A stretch of DNA of 64,000 nt from contig CM051456.1 of NCBI GenBank assembly GCA_028274465.1, forward strand, positions 90,072,753 through 90,136,752. Direction: 5' to 3'. Below, in pieces: positions 20,932 to 30,644 of this stretch; positions within the stretch are counted from its first letter, which is position 1, and each line of letters starts with the position of its first letter. The notes beneath the pieces were generated by a model. It saw nothing but the letters and a program-made list of their open reading frames with translations. It had not been told where the DNA came from and did not search any database. The position numbers were made by a program, and so were the translations under genes. Source of the DNA: Plantago ovata. Lineage: Eukaryota; Streptophyta; Magnoliopsida; Lamiales; Plantaginaceae.

Positions 20932-22505
20932 TGTTAGGAAACTTGTAATTTTGATGAGCAATTAACCATGCTAAATTAAGGAAAGTCTAGTAACTAGTAC
21001 TCTTAAGGTCCATAGGAGTTTAGAATTTTAAGGACATTGTAAAAGAGGAACGTTTTCTGAAGACATAGAGTAGGTGCTAGATAGGTTAGTTTTATCGCTT
21101 ATGATGTATCTTATTTTCTGAAAAGAAATACAACCTATTGAAGCATTTGCTGATGATGTACTTTGTTTGCACAAACAAACTATTGAAGCATTTAGAACCG
21201 TTCAGAAACTTGAAGAATTCGAAGACTGAAGACTAGAAGATTTCTGAAGACTGGTATCTACAAAGGCACATGTCGCTCAGAAAGTGGAAACTTCAGCAAC
21301 AACTTGCATAAGTGAAAATCTAAACGACAGAGTAGGTTGTGCTTGTTGAAACTGAGACTGACCACTTGCTGATGAACATTTGTGACCTCCTTGCTGAAAG
21401 TACTTGCATTTGCGCTCCAACGTTCATGTTCGAATCTCATTCAAATGAACATTAAATGCAAAGCATGCACAGCGAAGGACATGAAGACTAGAAGACAAAT
21501 AAAGGACGCTGCTGAAAGTACAAAAGCAAGATAGTGACATCTTAAGGAACAAAAACCTTAGAATTTGAAATTCAAACGGCTCCCTTGATTCACTATAAAT
21601 AGAGGTCATCCGGCAAAGAGTTGAAGTGTGTCAACAACGTGATCAAACTCTCACTTGTGCTTAAAGCTCACATACCCTTCAAACACTCTTTACTGCCACT
21701 GATCTGTTCCAAGACTTAAAGCTTGAAAAAGTTACTTGTGAAGAAGTAGAACATACACGGCTAAGAAATTAGTTAAGTGTTCTTTCTTTCGAACAAGAAC
21801 TAGTCTTGACACCAGAAACAATCAAACTTGTCTACTGCAAAGTATTCAAAGTTTTGTTTCTTAGATTACTTGTTGTAGCTGAATAAGTTATAATCAAGTT
21901 ATCTCATCCCAAACCTCTCTAACTGAAAATACACCCTTTCAGGCGTGATATTCAGGGGGAACTTAATCGAGCATAGTGTTGCTGATTAAAAGTCCCAAGT
22001 TTGGTGGAGAACAAGGTTTCGTTCTCTAGTTAGGTTGTAAACGAAGCAAGTGTACTTTGGTTTCTGTTTGAATCGCTCTAGATAGGGTTGTAAGGAACCT
22101 CAAACTTGTCTTAGTGGATTCAGTCCTAGAAAGGACAAAGTGGATTAGTTGAGAGATTACGCCACTCTCAGATACCACTATAAAAGTGTTTGTGTGATTT
22201 ACTTACTGCATATAGTTTTCAGCAAAGCATATCTATCTGTACACAGTCACTCTGTTCACTTGCTGAAACTATCACTTACTGACAAAGCACTTATTGTATC
22301 AAAGACTTCCGCTCTCTGATTTTAAGTATTAGCAAAACTCGTTACTGAAAAGTAACTTGCGCTTGCTGAGAAAGTTAAGTATCAGCAAACTCATTACTGA
22401 AAAGTAATAAGTCCTTGCTGAGAAAGTTTTTAAACGACGAAAGTTTGAAAAGACTATCCACCCCCCCCCCCTCTAGTGTTTTCTTGTTGTTTAAAGGGAC
22501 CAACA
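20932..22505 (+). mobile_element. Solo SIRE-like LTR (1574 bp), plus orientation
   Basis: Begins TGTTAGGAAAC and ends GGGACCAACA. It is flanked by the 5-base duplication TCTTT (20927-20931 and 22506-22510); removing it restores the gag sequence seen uninterrupted in element B near 36660. It is oriented opposite to its host element. Only one LTR is left, so the internal part was lost by LTR-LTR recombination. Confidence 0.92.
21594..21602 (+). promoter_or_regulatory. TATA box of the SIRE-like LTR
   Basis: TATAAATAG, conserved at matching places in the other LTRs (42677-42685 plus; 39815-39824 minus). It lies about 660 bases into the LTR. Confidence 0.6.
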
Positions 22506-23734
22506 TCTTTGAAGTATCTTTGCTGACTTTGCTTATACTCATGAAAAAGTTGACTTTGCTTGGTTTTGAAACCGAGTCCACTTTTCGGAGAATGCTGAGC
22601 TTTTGTTTCAGCAACCTTACTTGATTCAGGTTTGTCAGCAAAGGTCTTCTAATTACTTTTAGTAATCTTGCATTTTGACTTAACAAATTGCTTTTCAGCA
22701 ACTTGTTTGGCAGAATGCTTTACAACATCCTTTTTCTTTACAGTTTGCTTTTCAGCAACCTGTTTTCCTTTTAAAGTCTTGTTATTTTGAGTAGCAACAG
22801 TGAGCTTTACGGTCGTAGGAACTTGATTGCATTTTTCAGCAACCTTAGATTGACCAAACTGATAGAGTTCTGGTTGATCACTATCAGTAGCACGTACAAA
22901 GGAAATTGGTGATTTATCTTTACTCAAGATTATTACGTCATCACCTTCATACGTTGCACCTAAACCTTCTTTCTGAGATGGATCTCTCAAATAAGAGTTT
23001 AGTTCAGTCAGCGTATTACTTGCATCAGCATAAGATTTGAAATTGATTGTCATCTTTTTCATTTCTTCGATTTTAGCAAGTAACTTTAGAATCGAGGACT
23101 GATATTCTTCCAATTCTATTGCCATCTGAGAATTCTTCTCTGTAGCTTCAGCAATCAACTTCTTGAGATGCACTATTTCAGCATCTTTCTTTTCTGTCTC
23201 TTCCTTCAGCAAGACATACTTTTTCAGTAGTCTGCTTGGTCAGAGTCTCAGCATTCTGTAGTTTCTCTTGCTGTTTGCTCAGAGTTTTCTCAAATCTTTC
23301 GATTTCTCCTTGAATCTTGTCAAGGTCAATCTCGTCTTCACTTTCTGAGTCAGAGTCATAGGTAGGACTGTTTACCTGACCGGCCATGAGGCAGAACTCG
23401 TAGTTTGACACATCTGGATAAGCTTCCATGGCTATTCCACAAACTTCCTTGCCAATCTCTACGTCAAGAGTGGCTTCTTCATCGTCAGTGTCTGAGCTTT
23501 CTTCCTCACTGTCTTCGGAGCTAGTATCAATGCACAATGCATCGATTTTTGCTTGAAGCTTCTTCTTTTCTTCAACAATAAAAGCTCTTTTGAACTTCTT
23601 CTTCTTTTAGCAGATTTGCCTTTTAGCAAAGGACAATTTGCTTTGAAGTGTCCAGGCTTTTTGCAGTAAAAGCAAAGATCATTTCCAACTGCTGGTTCTT
23701 CTGATGAGTTTGCTTGCTGAGCTTGCTTGTTCAG
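22506..23734 (-). pseudogene. SIRE-like gag, C-terminal part (element A)
   Basis: Matches 36660-37870 of element B. It contains the zinc knuckle region (CFYCKKPGHFK), an acidic stretch (SEDSEEESSDTDDEEATLDV), a coiled coil (QGEIERFEKTLSKQQEKLQ) and a Lys-rich end. It is broken into several frames, with a change near 23600 and another near 23200. The N-terminus is removed by the LTR inserted at 23735. Confidence 0.85.
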
Positions 23735-24089
23735 TGATGAACGTGTATTTTACACCTTCATTCGAGTCTTTTTTCACCTATTTTTGCTATCCTCTATGTT
23801 AATTTAGCTATATTATAGTGAATTTTATTAGAATAGTGTCACGTTTCCCTTTAGTTTGCATTTTACAGGTTTTAGGTGAAAAACGTGGTTTTCCGGGCAA
23901 TTATATTGAAGAGAATGAAAAATCGGTGTTCCGAGGACATTTTTGGAATATCTAGAAAATTCCGGATGGGATTTGAAGTCTAGTGGTCGAGTTTGAAGGC
24001 TTAAAGGTCATTAGAAGGCAAAAACCGAGTCCGAATAGGAAAAGAAATCCAAAAACGCGTGAAAAACGCGTTCCTCGCCGACTGGGACT

Positions 24090-24150
24090 CCCAGGCGATT
24101 CGCCCGGGATGTGGGGCGATTCGCCCGGTGTGTGGGGCGACTCGCCCCAC
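24090..24150 (+). repeat. Array of GGGGCGANTCGCCCC palindromes in LTR
   Basis: Three copies at about 24094-24104, 24113-24126 and 24134-24148, each a palindrome around a single variable base. They end about 15 bases upstream of the TATA box. Related arrays lie at 26281-26400, 29781-29862, 33190-33272 and 33630-33690. Confidence 0.8.
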
Positions 24151-24164
24151 GCTTGCCGAACTCC

Positions 24165-24173
24165 TATATATAG
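24165..24173 (+). promoter_or_regulatory. TATA box of the Athila-like LTR
   Basis: TATATATAG right after the palindrome array, conserved in the minus LTR (about 33169-33177) and in the truncated LTR (about 33705). Confidence 0.6.
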
Positions 24174-24899
24174 TTGCTGTTTCTCTACGTTTTTTCAGAC
24201 TTTCTCAGACCTTTTTTCATACCTTTCTCATTAGTTTTAGGTAGGAATTCTCTAGTGCCTGTTCTGGAAATTCTTAGCATAGGAGACAATTTTTCTTATC
24301 AATTTGGAGCTTGTGAGATCGCGATTCTTCGGAGATTGACAACCTTCGGGAATTGTATCTCACGATTTTTCTATTTATATTTATATATCTTTCAACATGT
24401 CTGCATTCAATCTTGCTATGATTTTTGTTGATTGCATGACATCTATGAGTAGCTAAATCTATCGTTGGTAGCGAGGGTTATTAATTATGCATGATGGCGG
24501 TAATGCGAATCAGACTTTGAGTTATTGCTTTATTTCTTTGATCTATCTAAGCCCTCTATCTTCGTAGTGTTGAATAAAATGGAACACATTGGACAATTCA
24601 TGATCTTAGATCTCTATGCAAAACGATCGGGTACTTCATGCATGATTATTAACCTGCTATGCCTTGAATGATCATACTATCAATAACTTCCATTATCTTG
24701 ATAAGAAAAATCTGTGCTAAGTCGTTTGTTGATTTTATAGTTTAAGTTAAATTAGATAAAGCTAGTTATAGTCCTTAGAGATTGACACTCGAGGTTATTT
24801 TACTGCTACACTACGGTTTTCGTTGTAGTTGTGAATTGCCTTTGACTAAAAACAAATTTATTTGATTAATTGAACCTGACAAATTCCAGTTCATCAAAT

Positions 24900-24917
24900 T
24901 GGCGCCGTTGCCGGGGA
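24900..24917 (+). other. Primer binding site, tRNA-Asp
   Basis: TGGCGCCGTTGCCGGGGA is complementary to the 3' end of plant tRNA-Asp(GTC). It lies three bases after the LTR end. This is the usual primer of Athila-type elements. Confidence 0.92.
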
Positions 24918-25225
24918 CTATACTCCTTTTTTCTGTTTAGCTTATTTATATTTTCAGCATTCAGTTCCCTACAGAAGAACAGGCTCTGGGGGTTTGCTCT
25001 CAGAAAATCTCACTTTCTTACCCTATTTCTTCACCCCTATCTTTTTCAGAAAATTCATCTAATATGATCTCGGTTACCTTGCGTGCTTGTGCTCTCGAAG
25101 TTCTTGATTACATTGTGTTTGTTTGCACTCTTTGTGTTTTTCTTTGCAAATTTTTGTTTTTCTTGCGTGGATTCTGCTCCTTGGTTTCTTGTCTCCTCGT
25201 GTGCAGAAACTAGTCATATGAAAGG

Positions 25226-25980
25226 ATGAGTCAACCTCCGTTGCCCCGGTATGTGATTCCTCGAGGGCCTTGCATAACATTGGATGACGATTGCAGGAAT
25301 TATGACTTTGATCCTTCGTACTACTCCATTCTCTCCACGTTTTCAATGGGTGATAATCCAAGAGGGTTCTTAGGCACGTACGAGGAAGGAGTGTTGAGGG
25401 TACCTCGTGAGAATGAGGAGGGGATTATTTTATCACATGAGAAACTTTGTATGAGAGGATTTATGGAGCCTTGAAAGGGTACGCTCGAAGATGGCTCAGA
25501 ATCCCGCTGGAAAAATCGTTGCGCACTTGGGGTGAAGTAACCAGCAAGTTTCTGGAACATTGGGATAGGGACTCACCTCCCGGGTCAAGGGCTGGACATC
25601 TCGCTTTAGTAGTCAGCCACAGGAAATCGACATTGCCGATGAAGAGGAATGTGGAGAAGAATCCATTGATGAAGTCTCCTCAGTGCTTAGCTTGGATTCC
25701 ACGTCCTTACTTGCGGATGTCGAGGTTGTTGGTCAAGAGGAAGTCATGTAGGAAGTGATAACTGAATCCATTGATTCACTTGAGTCAGAAGGTGATGGCA
25801 TGAGTTGTGTTGAGGTCGAGGAGCCAATCTCTGAAGATTTTGGTGTCTTTGAATCGGTTGCGGCAGATACTCTTGATCTTGACTCCTACGTTCTGATCCA
25901 TGCACCCACCTATGAGTCCCAAAAGAGTTTTGATCCATTTTTCTCTTTTTATTTTCCATCAGATTCCCTTAGTTATTTTT
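25226..25980 (+). pseudogene. Degenerate gag of the plus-strand Athila-like element
   Basis: Starts MSQPPLPRYVIPRGP. Frames shift near 25450. The second part keeps a gag signature (GYARRWLRIPLEKSLRTWGE, then VTSKFLEHW). A third frame is an acidic Glu/Ser-rich tail (EECGEESIDEVSSVLS, then VEEPISEDFGVFESV) with one stop near 25748. It does not resemble the gag at 30645-32282, although the LTR and leader are shared. No protease, RT or integrase follows before the palindrome, so the element is non-autonomous. Confidence 0.55.
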
Positions 25981-26649
25981 AGATTTTTTTTTTTGGGTTT
26001 TGTTAATTTTAGTTTTCAGGGAATCATGGACTTGCTTGAGCAGATACGGAGAGGAGCCAAGGATGGTTCCCAAGATGCGAGGAGTAATGGAACGGATGCA
26101 CAAGATTCGTTTCCATTTGATAATGGATAACATTAGTGGTAATGGTTGCATGTAGTTTAGTTTCATAGCTTTCTTGCACTGCATGCATATTTATTTTTCG
26201 TATGTTTTTTGTGATAAAATAGGTTTTAAGATGATAATTTTGCGTTTTGGGAGGAAAAAGGCGTCTCCAGGAGTCTGGAGATGCCGGGCGAACCGCCCCC
26301 CATGTGGGGCGATTCGCCCGGCAAAACCAGGCCGCCTGGGACGTTCTGGACGCCCCAGGCGAATCGCCCCCCACCTGGGGCGGTTCGCCCCGGGTGTCCA
26401 GAAACCCGGAGGTCCGGATTTTCATTCGGAACCCCATTTTTCTCCTATTATGCTAAATTATTGATCTTTTTACTTTTTTTATCGTATGTTTTGGTTTCTC
26501 ACGAGTTTCCTTGAGTCCTATAGGTTACAGGTACAAGTTAGCTCTCACCTTAAATCCACTTTCGACGTTCGGGACGAGCGACGACGTTCAGGTTTGGGAG
26601 GGGGGGTATCGCTTGCTATCTCTATACTTGTTTGCTTATGATAAACTCG
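25981..26649 (+). other. Internal region with second palindrome array, no clear gene
   Basis: A short frame at 26026-26130 (MDLLEQIRRGAKDGSQDARS) may be a residue of an ORF. At 26281-26400 lie four copies or variants of the GGGGCGANTCGCCCC motif. Nothing else recognisable. Confidence 0.5.
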
Positions 26650-27920
26650 TGAAACCTTTTGTTTGCATCTGCATTTGCATGTTTATCGCTTTCTTAGTAT
26701 TTAGTTGCATACACTACATTCATCCTAGTCTAGTCTTGCATGTTTTATGTGGAGTTTATTGCATATTTTTTGAACTTTTTTATTGGGTAGATTAACTAAT
26801 TATGACATTAATCATATGCTTCATCTCTATGAATTTGTTTGAGGTTTTTCTCGCTTGGCTTGTCACATTTATGTTTGCACTTAGTTAAGCTTGGTAGTCT
26901 CGACATCACTTAGTGATGTTTTCTCTACTGCGGTTCACGAAGGCCTTTATAATAGGATGATGCATGTTAGGATGTTATGGTTGTTTTCCCAAGTAATTAT
27001 GTACCTAAGAGGCAACAAGTCTTCACCTTGCTTTGAGATTGCTAAATGCCTAGGAAGGAGGTAGTGTGAGATTGTGTGATCCTTTGTTTGCAACCTATTC
27101 TTTCGAATAGGTTTGGGGAGAGGGTTACGCTATCATTAGACTTGTTTTTCGATTTTTAGTGTGTGTTGTGAGTTTATTTTCCTTTTTTTTCGTAAAGTTT
27201 GTACTCCAATCTATTCTTTCGAATAGGTTCGGGGAGGTCGTTTGTGTGTCATTTTAATTTCTTTTTCGTTGTGCTACTGCTAAATTAAAAGTAGCACAAC
27301 AAAAAAGAAATTAAAATGACACACAAACGACCCCCCCCCCCCCCAAACCTATTCGAAAGAATAGGTTGGAGTGCAAAATTTACGAAAAAAGAAAAATAAA
27401 CTCACAACACACACTAAAAATCGAAAAACAAGTCTAATGATAGCGTAACCCCCTCCCCAAACCTATTCGAAAGAATAGGTTGGAAACAAAGGATCACACA
27501 ATCTCACACTACCTCCTTCCTAGGCATTTAGCAATCTCAAAGCAAGGTGAAGACTTGTTGCCTCTTAGGTACATAATTACTCGGGAAAACAACCATAAGA
27601 TCCTAACATGCATCATCCTATTATAAAGGCCTTCGTGAACCGCAGTAGAGAAAACACCACTAAGTGATGTCGAGACTACCAAGCTTAACTAAGTGCAATA
27701 CATAAATGTGACAAGCCAAGCGAGAAAAACCTCAAACATATTCATAGAGATGAAGCATATGATTAATGTCATAATTAGTTAATCTACCCAATAAAAAAGT
27801 TCAAAAAATTTGGCAATAAACTCCACATAAAACATGCAAGACTATACTAGGATGAATGTACTGTATGCAACTAAATACTACGAAAGCGGTAAACGTGCAA
27901 ATGCAAATGCAAACGGATAA
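26650..27920. repeat. Large inverted repeat, arms about 630 bp, centre near 27284
   Basis: The left arm ends GTGCTACT at 27278 and the right arm starts AGTAGCAC at 27290, with an 11-base loop. Outward, TGGGTAGATTAACTAATTAT near 26790 reappears inverted near 27780, and similarity fades beyond about 26650 and 27920. The arms are imperfect (for example a C14 run at about 27330 on one side only). It marks the junction of two oppositely oriented Athila-like elements at equivalent internal positions. Confidence 0.88.
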
Positions 27921-28070
27921 AACATAAAACATGCAAGGTACTGTACTCATCCTACCAATGCGAAGCTCCAAACTAACAACACTAGTTCACTTAAATCCCA
28001 TCCCCCCTCATGAATTTAAAGCTAGTCTCTAGCAATAAGAGAATGAGTAAATAAGATGTGATACTAGATG
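27921..28070. other. Short spacer after the palindrome
   Basis: AT-rich sequence without a recognisable gene, leading to the end of the minus-strand ORF that stops at 28071. Confidence 0.4.
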
Positions 28071-29048
28071 TTACTGCGTGGTTTGGCCTTGGTCGTCTGA
28101 GTACACTAGATGTAAGGTATTGAGATTGCTCGAGGGCCCTTGTTGGTGATCATCGGAGCTCGTGGTGGTGGCGGTAGTTCCACTAATAGATCGAATAGGA
28201 CCAACTCCTCCATCAGTAATCATGGCATCCTCATTGTCCCTATTGTCTTCATTGTCACCATTATCACCATTATCACCAGTAGAAGAATTGCATTGTCGAA
28301 GAGAATCTTCAAGATCAGCCTCTGCAGTCATGGGGGTTTCCATCCGGTATCTCTCTAATAGACTGTGAACTGTTGAAGGGGAAAGAGCAGTGGTCTTAGA
28401 GTCTCCCTCACCAACGTTCTCTACCCCATAGAACTTACAGTAAGCTGCGATGAAACTCGGAAACTCGGAGGTTTACTTCTTCCTTGCACAATGTTGCCCA
28501 CATTCTCTACGGTTGATGCTCCCGATGTCTATATGGTGCTCCCTCAATAAGCAGTCGAGGGGCACCCCAAAGAGGGGCTGGGTGTTCATGTCATTATGTT
28601 TTGGAATCAAGTTAGCGATTCGGAACTTCATCACCACTGTCGACTCAAGACTGAATCTGTTGTGATGAGGCCGCCCCAGCTCCTACCTATTCACTCGGAC
28701 CTTGCAGTCCTTGTGACAGATTTCTGTCGTAATATTGGTTTCAATCCCTTCAGTGGTACGTGAATAGACATAAGAGTACTCACTCCTGGTGGATTCTCGT
28801 TCCTCCTTATGGATAAACCGCGAATTTGTTGCAAAAGTCCATGGCTCGAACGCATCTCTAACGAGATCACTCTCCTTCTCTTGAAGACTAGTAGACCCAA
28901 CATAGAACTCATGGAAAATGTCCTTGTCAAACCCCTTGACATGGTTGTAATCGAACCGCCTCCAATACCTCATTGTAGCCAAACGGAAGTGCTCCTCTCC
29001 TTTTGTGGCATGGTTCCTACAAACATCTATTAGTACCTCGTAAGACAC
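28071..29048 (-). pseudogene. Unknown ORF downstream of gag-protease in the minus Athila-like element
   Basis: Two open parts in one phase (29048-28683 and 28343-28071) joined by readable sequence with stops at 28683 and near 28470. The first part is compact (HFRLATMRYWRRFDYNHVKG, then FEPWTFATNSRFIHKEERES). The last has an Asn/Asp repeat (DNGDNGDNEDNRDNED). Position matches the ORF found after pol in Athila elements, sometimes called env-like, but no membrane segment is visible. Function unknown. Confidence 0.45.
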
Positions 29049-30122
29049 AAAACAGATTTATGCATATGCAAATGCAAGAGTGAAACACACGAGTGATAAC
29101 AACAACAATCGAACTCCTCAAATTCTCCATGTCTAGTCTAGCTACTTTTAGAACTAACATGCAATACACCAAAATAACTTTGACATGTACATATCACATT
29201 ATGCTCGTGCTAGACAACCAATAGCCTTAAATCATAAGGCTCAATTCATACCATAGTAGCAAAAATCTATCATCATAAATCCTCAAACTCATCAATCATG
29301 CATTCTACCATCATGCCCATCATTATCACATCAACAAACGCCACCTTAAACATGGAATGGAAAGGAAGCAATGCACCTTAAGACATAGACATCTAGGAGG
29401 CAAAACTCTCAAACCAAGCATAATTGATCATGAAATTGATAGTGAATAACGTTTCTAATCACACAAACCATCAACCCATACATCATATAAGATTAATTGA
29501 AGTATAAATCAGAAAACCCCCAATTTGAAAAATTAGGGTTCATGTGAAGTTACCTCAGATCTGAAAAATAAATGCACTAGGATGAAAGTTGTTCGGATAG
29601 AATCAAAGAGCATGTAATGGGCTTCGATTGAAGCCAAAGAACACAAAATTTGATGGAGGATTGAAGAAATTATGGTAGAAAGAAGGTTTTTCGAGTTTTG
29701 GGAATTCTGGGAGTGAAAAAGTGGAAGGAGATGAATAATGAGGATTTTTGGGATGAAATCCCGTATATGAATTGTCTGATGGTGTGGGGCGATTCGCCCC
29801 GTGCGTGGGGCGATTCGCCCCACAGAGCCAGAGAGTTGGGGGCGATTCGCCCCCCACCTCCAGAGGTGGGGAGACGAAACTTTCCGAAAAATTCAGTTTT
29901 TTATCCCCGAAAACCATTTCCCTCATGTAAAGCACTCGAAAAAGTTCACTCAAACATAAACATAAGCACAAAACGACACAGAAACGAACAAATTCACATA
30001 AGAAAAACAAATTGTTCAATGTATGAATGCATGCAATAAAGCGGTAAAAAAGCGATAAAATCTCCGGGTTGCCTCCCGGATAGCGCCATTGTTTATAGTC
30101 TTTGACTCGACTTCTTCTTGCT
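29049..30122 (-). other. Non-coding internal region with palindrome array
   Basis: No gene. The minus strand begins with the conserved retroelement sequence GGCGCTATCCGGGAGGCAAC (about 30070-30090). At 29781-29862 lie three GGGGCGATTCGCCCC motifs. RT, RNase H and integrase, expected here in an autonomous element, are absent. Confidence 0.6.
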
Positions 30123-30644
30123 CTAGCTCTTCTTCTTGAGGGTACTAGACTTCCCCTTCATGGATCTCCTCCTCATGCCACGAACCTGTGAATGAGAATG
30201 AACATAGACAGCAAGACCAAAGTAGTTAATTGTGTGAGAAGCATCGACGTGAATATTTGGATCAGATATGGCTCGTAACACATGTCGCTTGCCATCCACC
30301 TCAATGGTGCAAGTCCTTCGGTAGATGTCTATCACGGAGCGTAGTTTAGTCAAGAACGTTCGCCCCAAGAGAACGACATCCCCCATCCCAGGTGTAGACG
30401 CCGGCATAACTACAAAGTTGGTGTACACAGAAGTTTGACCAATCTTAACCAATACGTTCTTCACAACGCCTTCGGGTCTCACAAAGGATCCATTCGCCAA
30501 TTGTACAATAGCCTTATGCTCAGATAGTTTTCCAAGGCTACTCTTCTCAAACACATTCATTGGGAGCACATTAGAGTAAGATCTCGTATCTAGTGTGGCA
30601 CGAACATCTTCAAGTTCACCAATCCCGACCTTAACATCGAAACT
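30123..30644 (-). pseudogene. Athila-like aspartic protease domain
   Basis: In the same frame as gag, after an in-frame TAA at 30645-30647. It reads FDVKVGIGELEDVRATLDTR and then SYSNVLPMNVFEKSSLGKL, a flap region, and DVVLLGRTFLTKLRSVIDI, the family's C-terminal motif. The active-site triad D-S/T-G appears as D-T-R, so it is probably inactive. Confidence 0.7.

Larger units (their letters stand above)
10790..23734 (-). mobile_element. SIRE/Maximus-like copia element A (internal region)
   Basis: Minus-strand order from the right: gag (23734-22511), solo-LTR interruption, protease-integrase, RT, RNase H, then a long ORF region in the env position. The copia domain order (protease, integrase, RT, RNase H) with a large extra ORF downstream of pol and LTRs over 1.5 kb matches the SIRE/Maximus lineage. 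Its gag N-terminus is cut by an Athila-like LTR at 23735. The RT has a 4-base deletion and two pol frame changes are present; the copy is dead. Confidence 0.85.
23735..24896 (+). mobile_element. Athila-like LTR, plus orientation (1162 bp)
   Basis: Starts TGATGAACGTG, ends GTTCATCA; the tRNA-Asp primer site follows after three bases. Closely similar to the reverse complement of 32425-33625. It interrupts SIRE-like gag after CTTGTTCAG. It carries palindromic GGGGCGANTCGCCCC motifs just before its TATA box. Confidence 0.9.
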
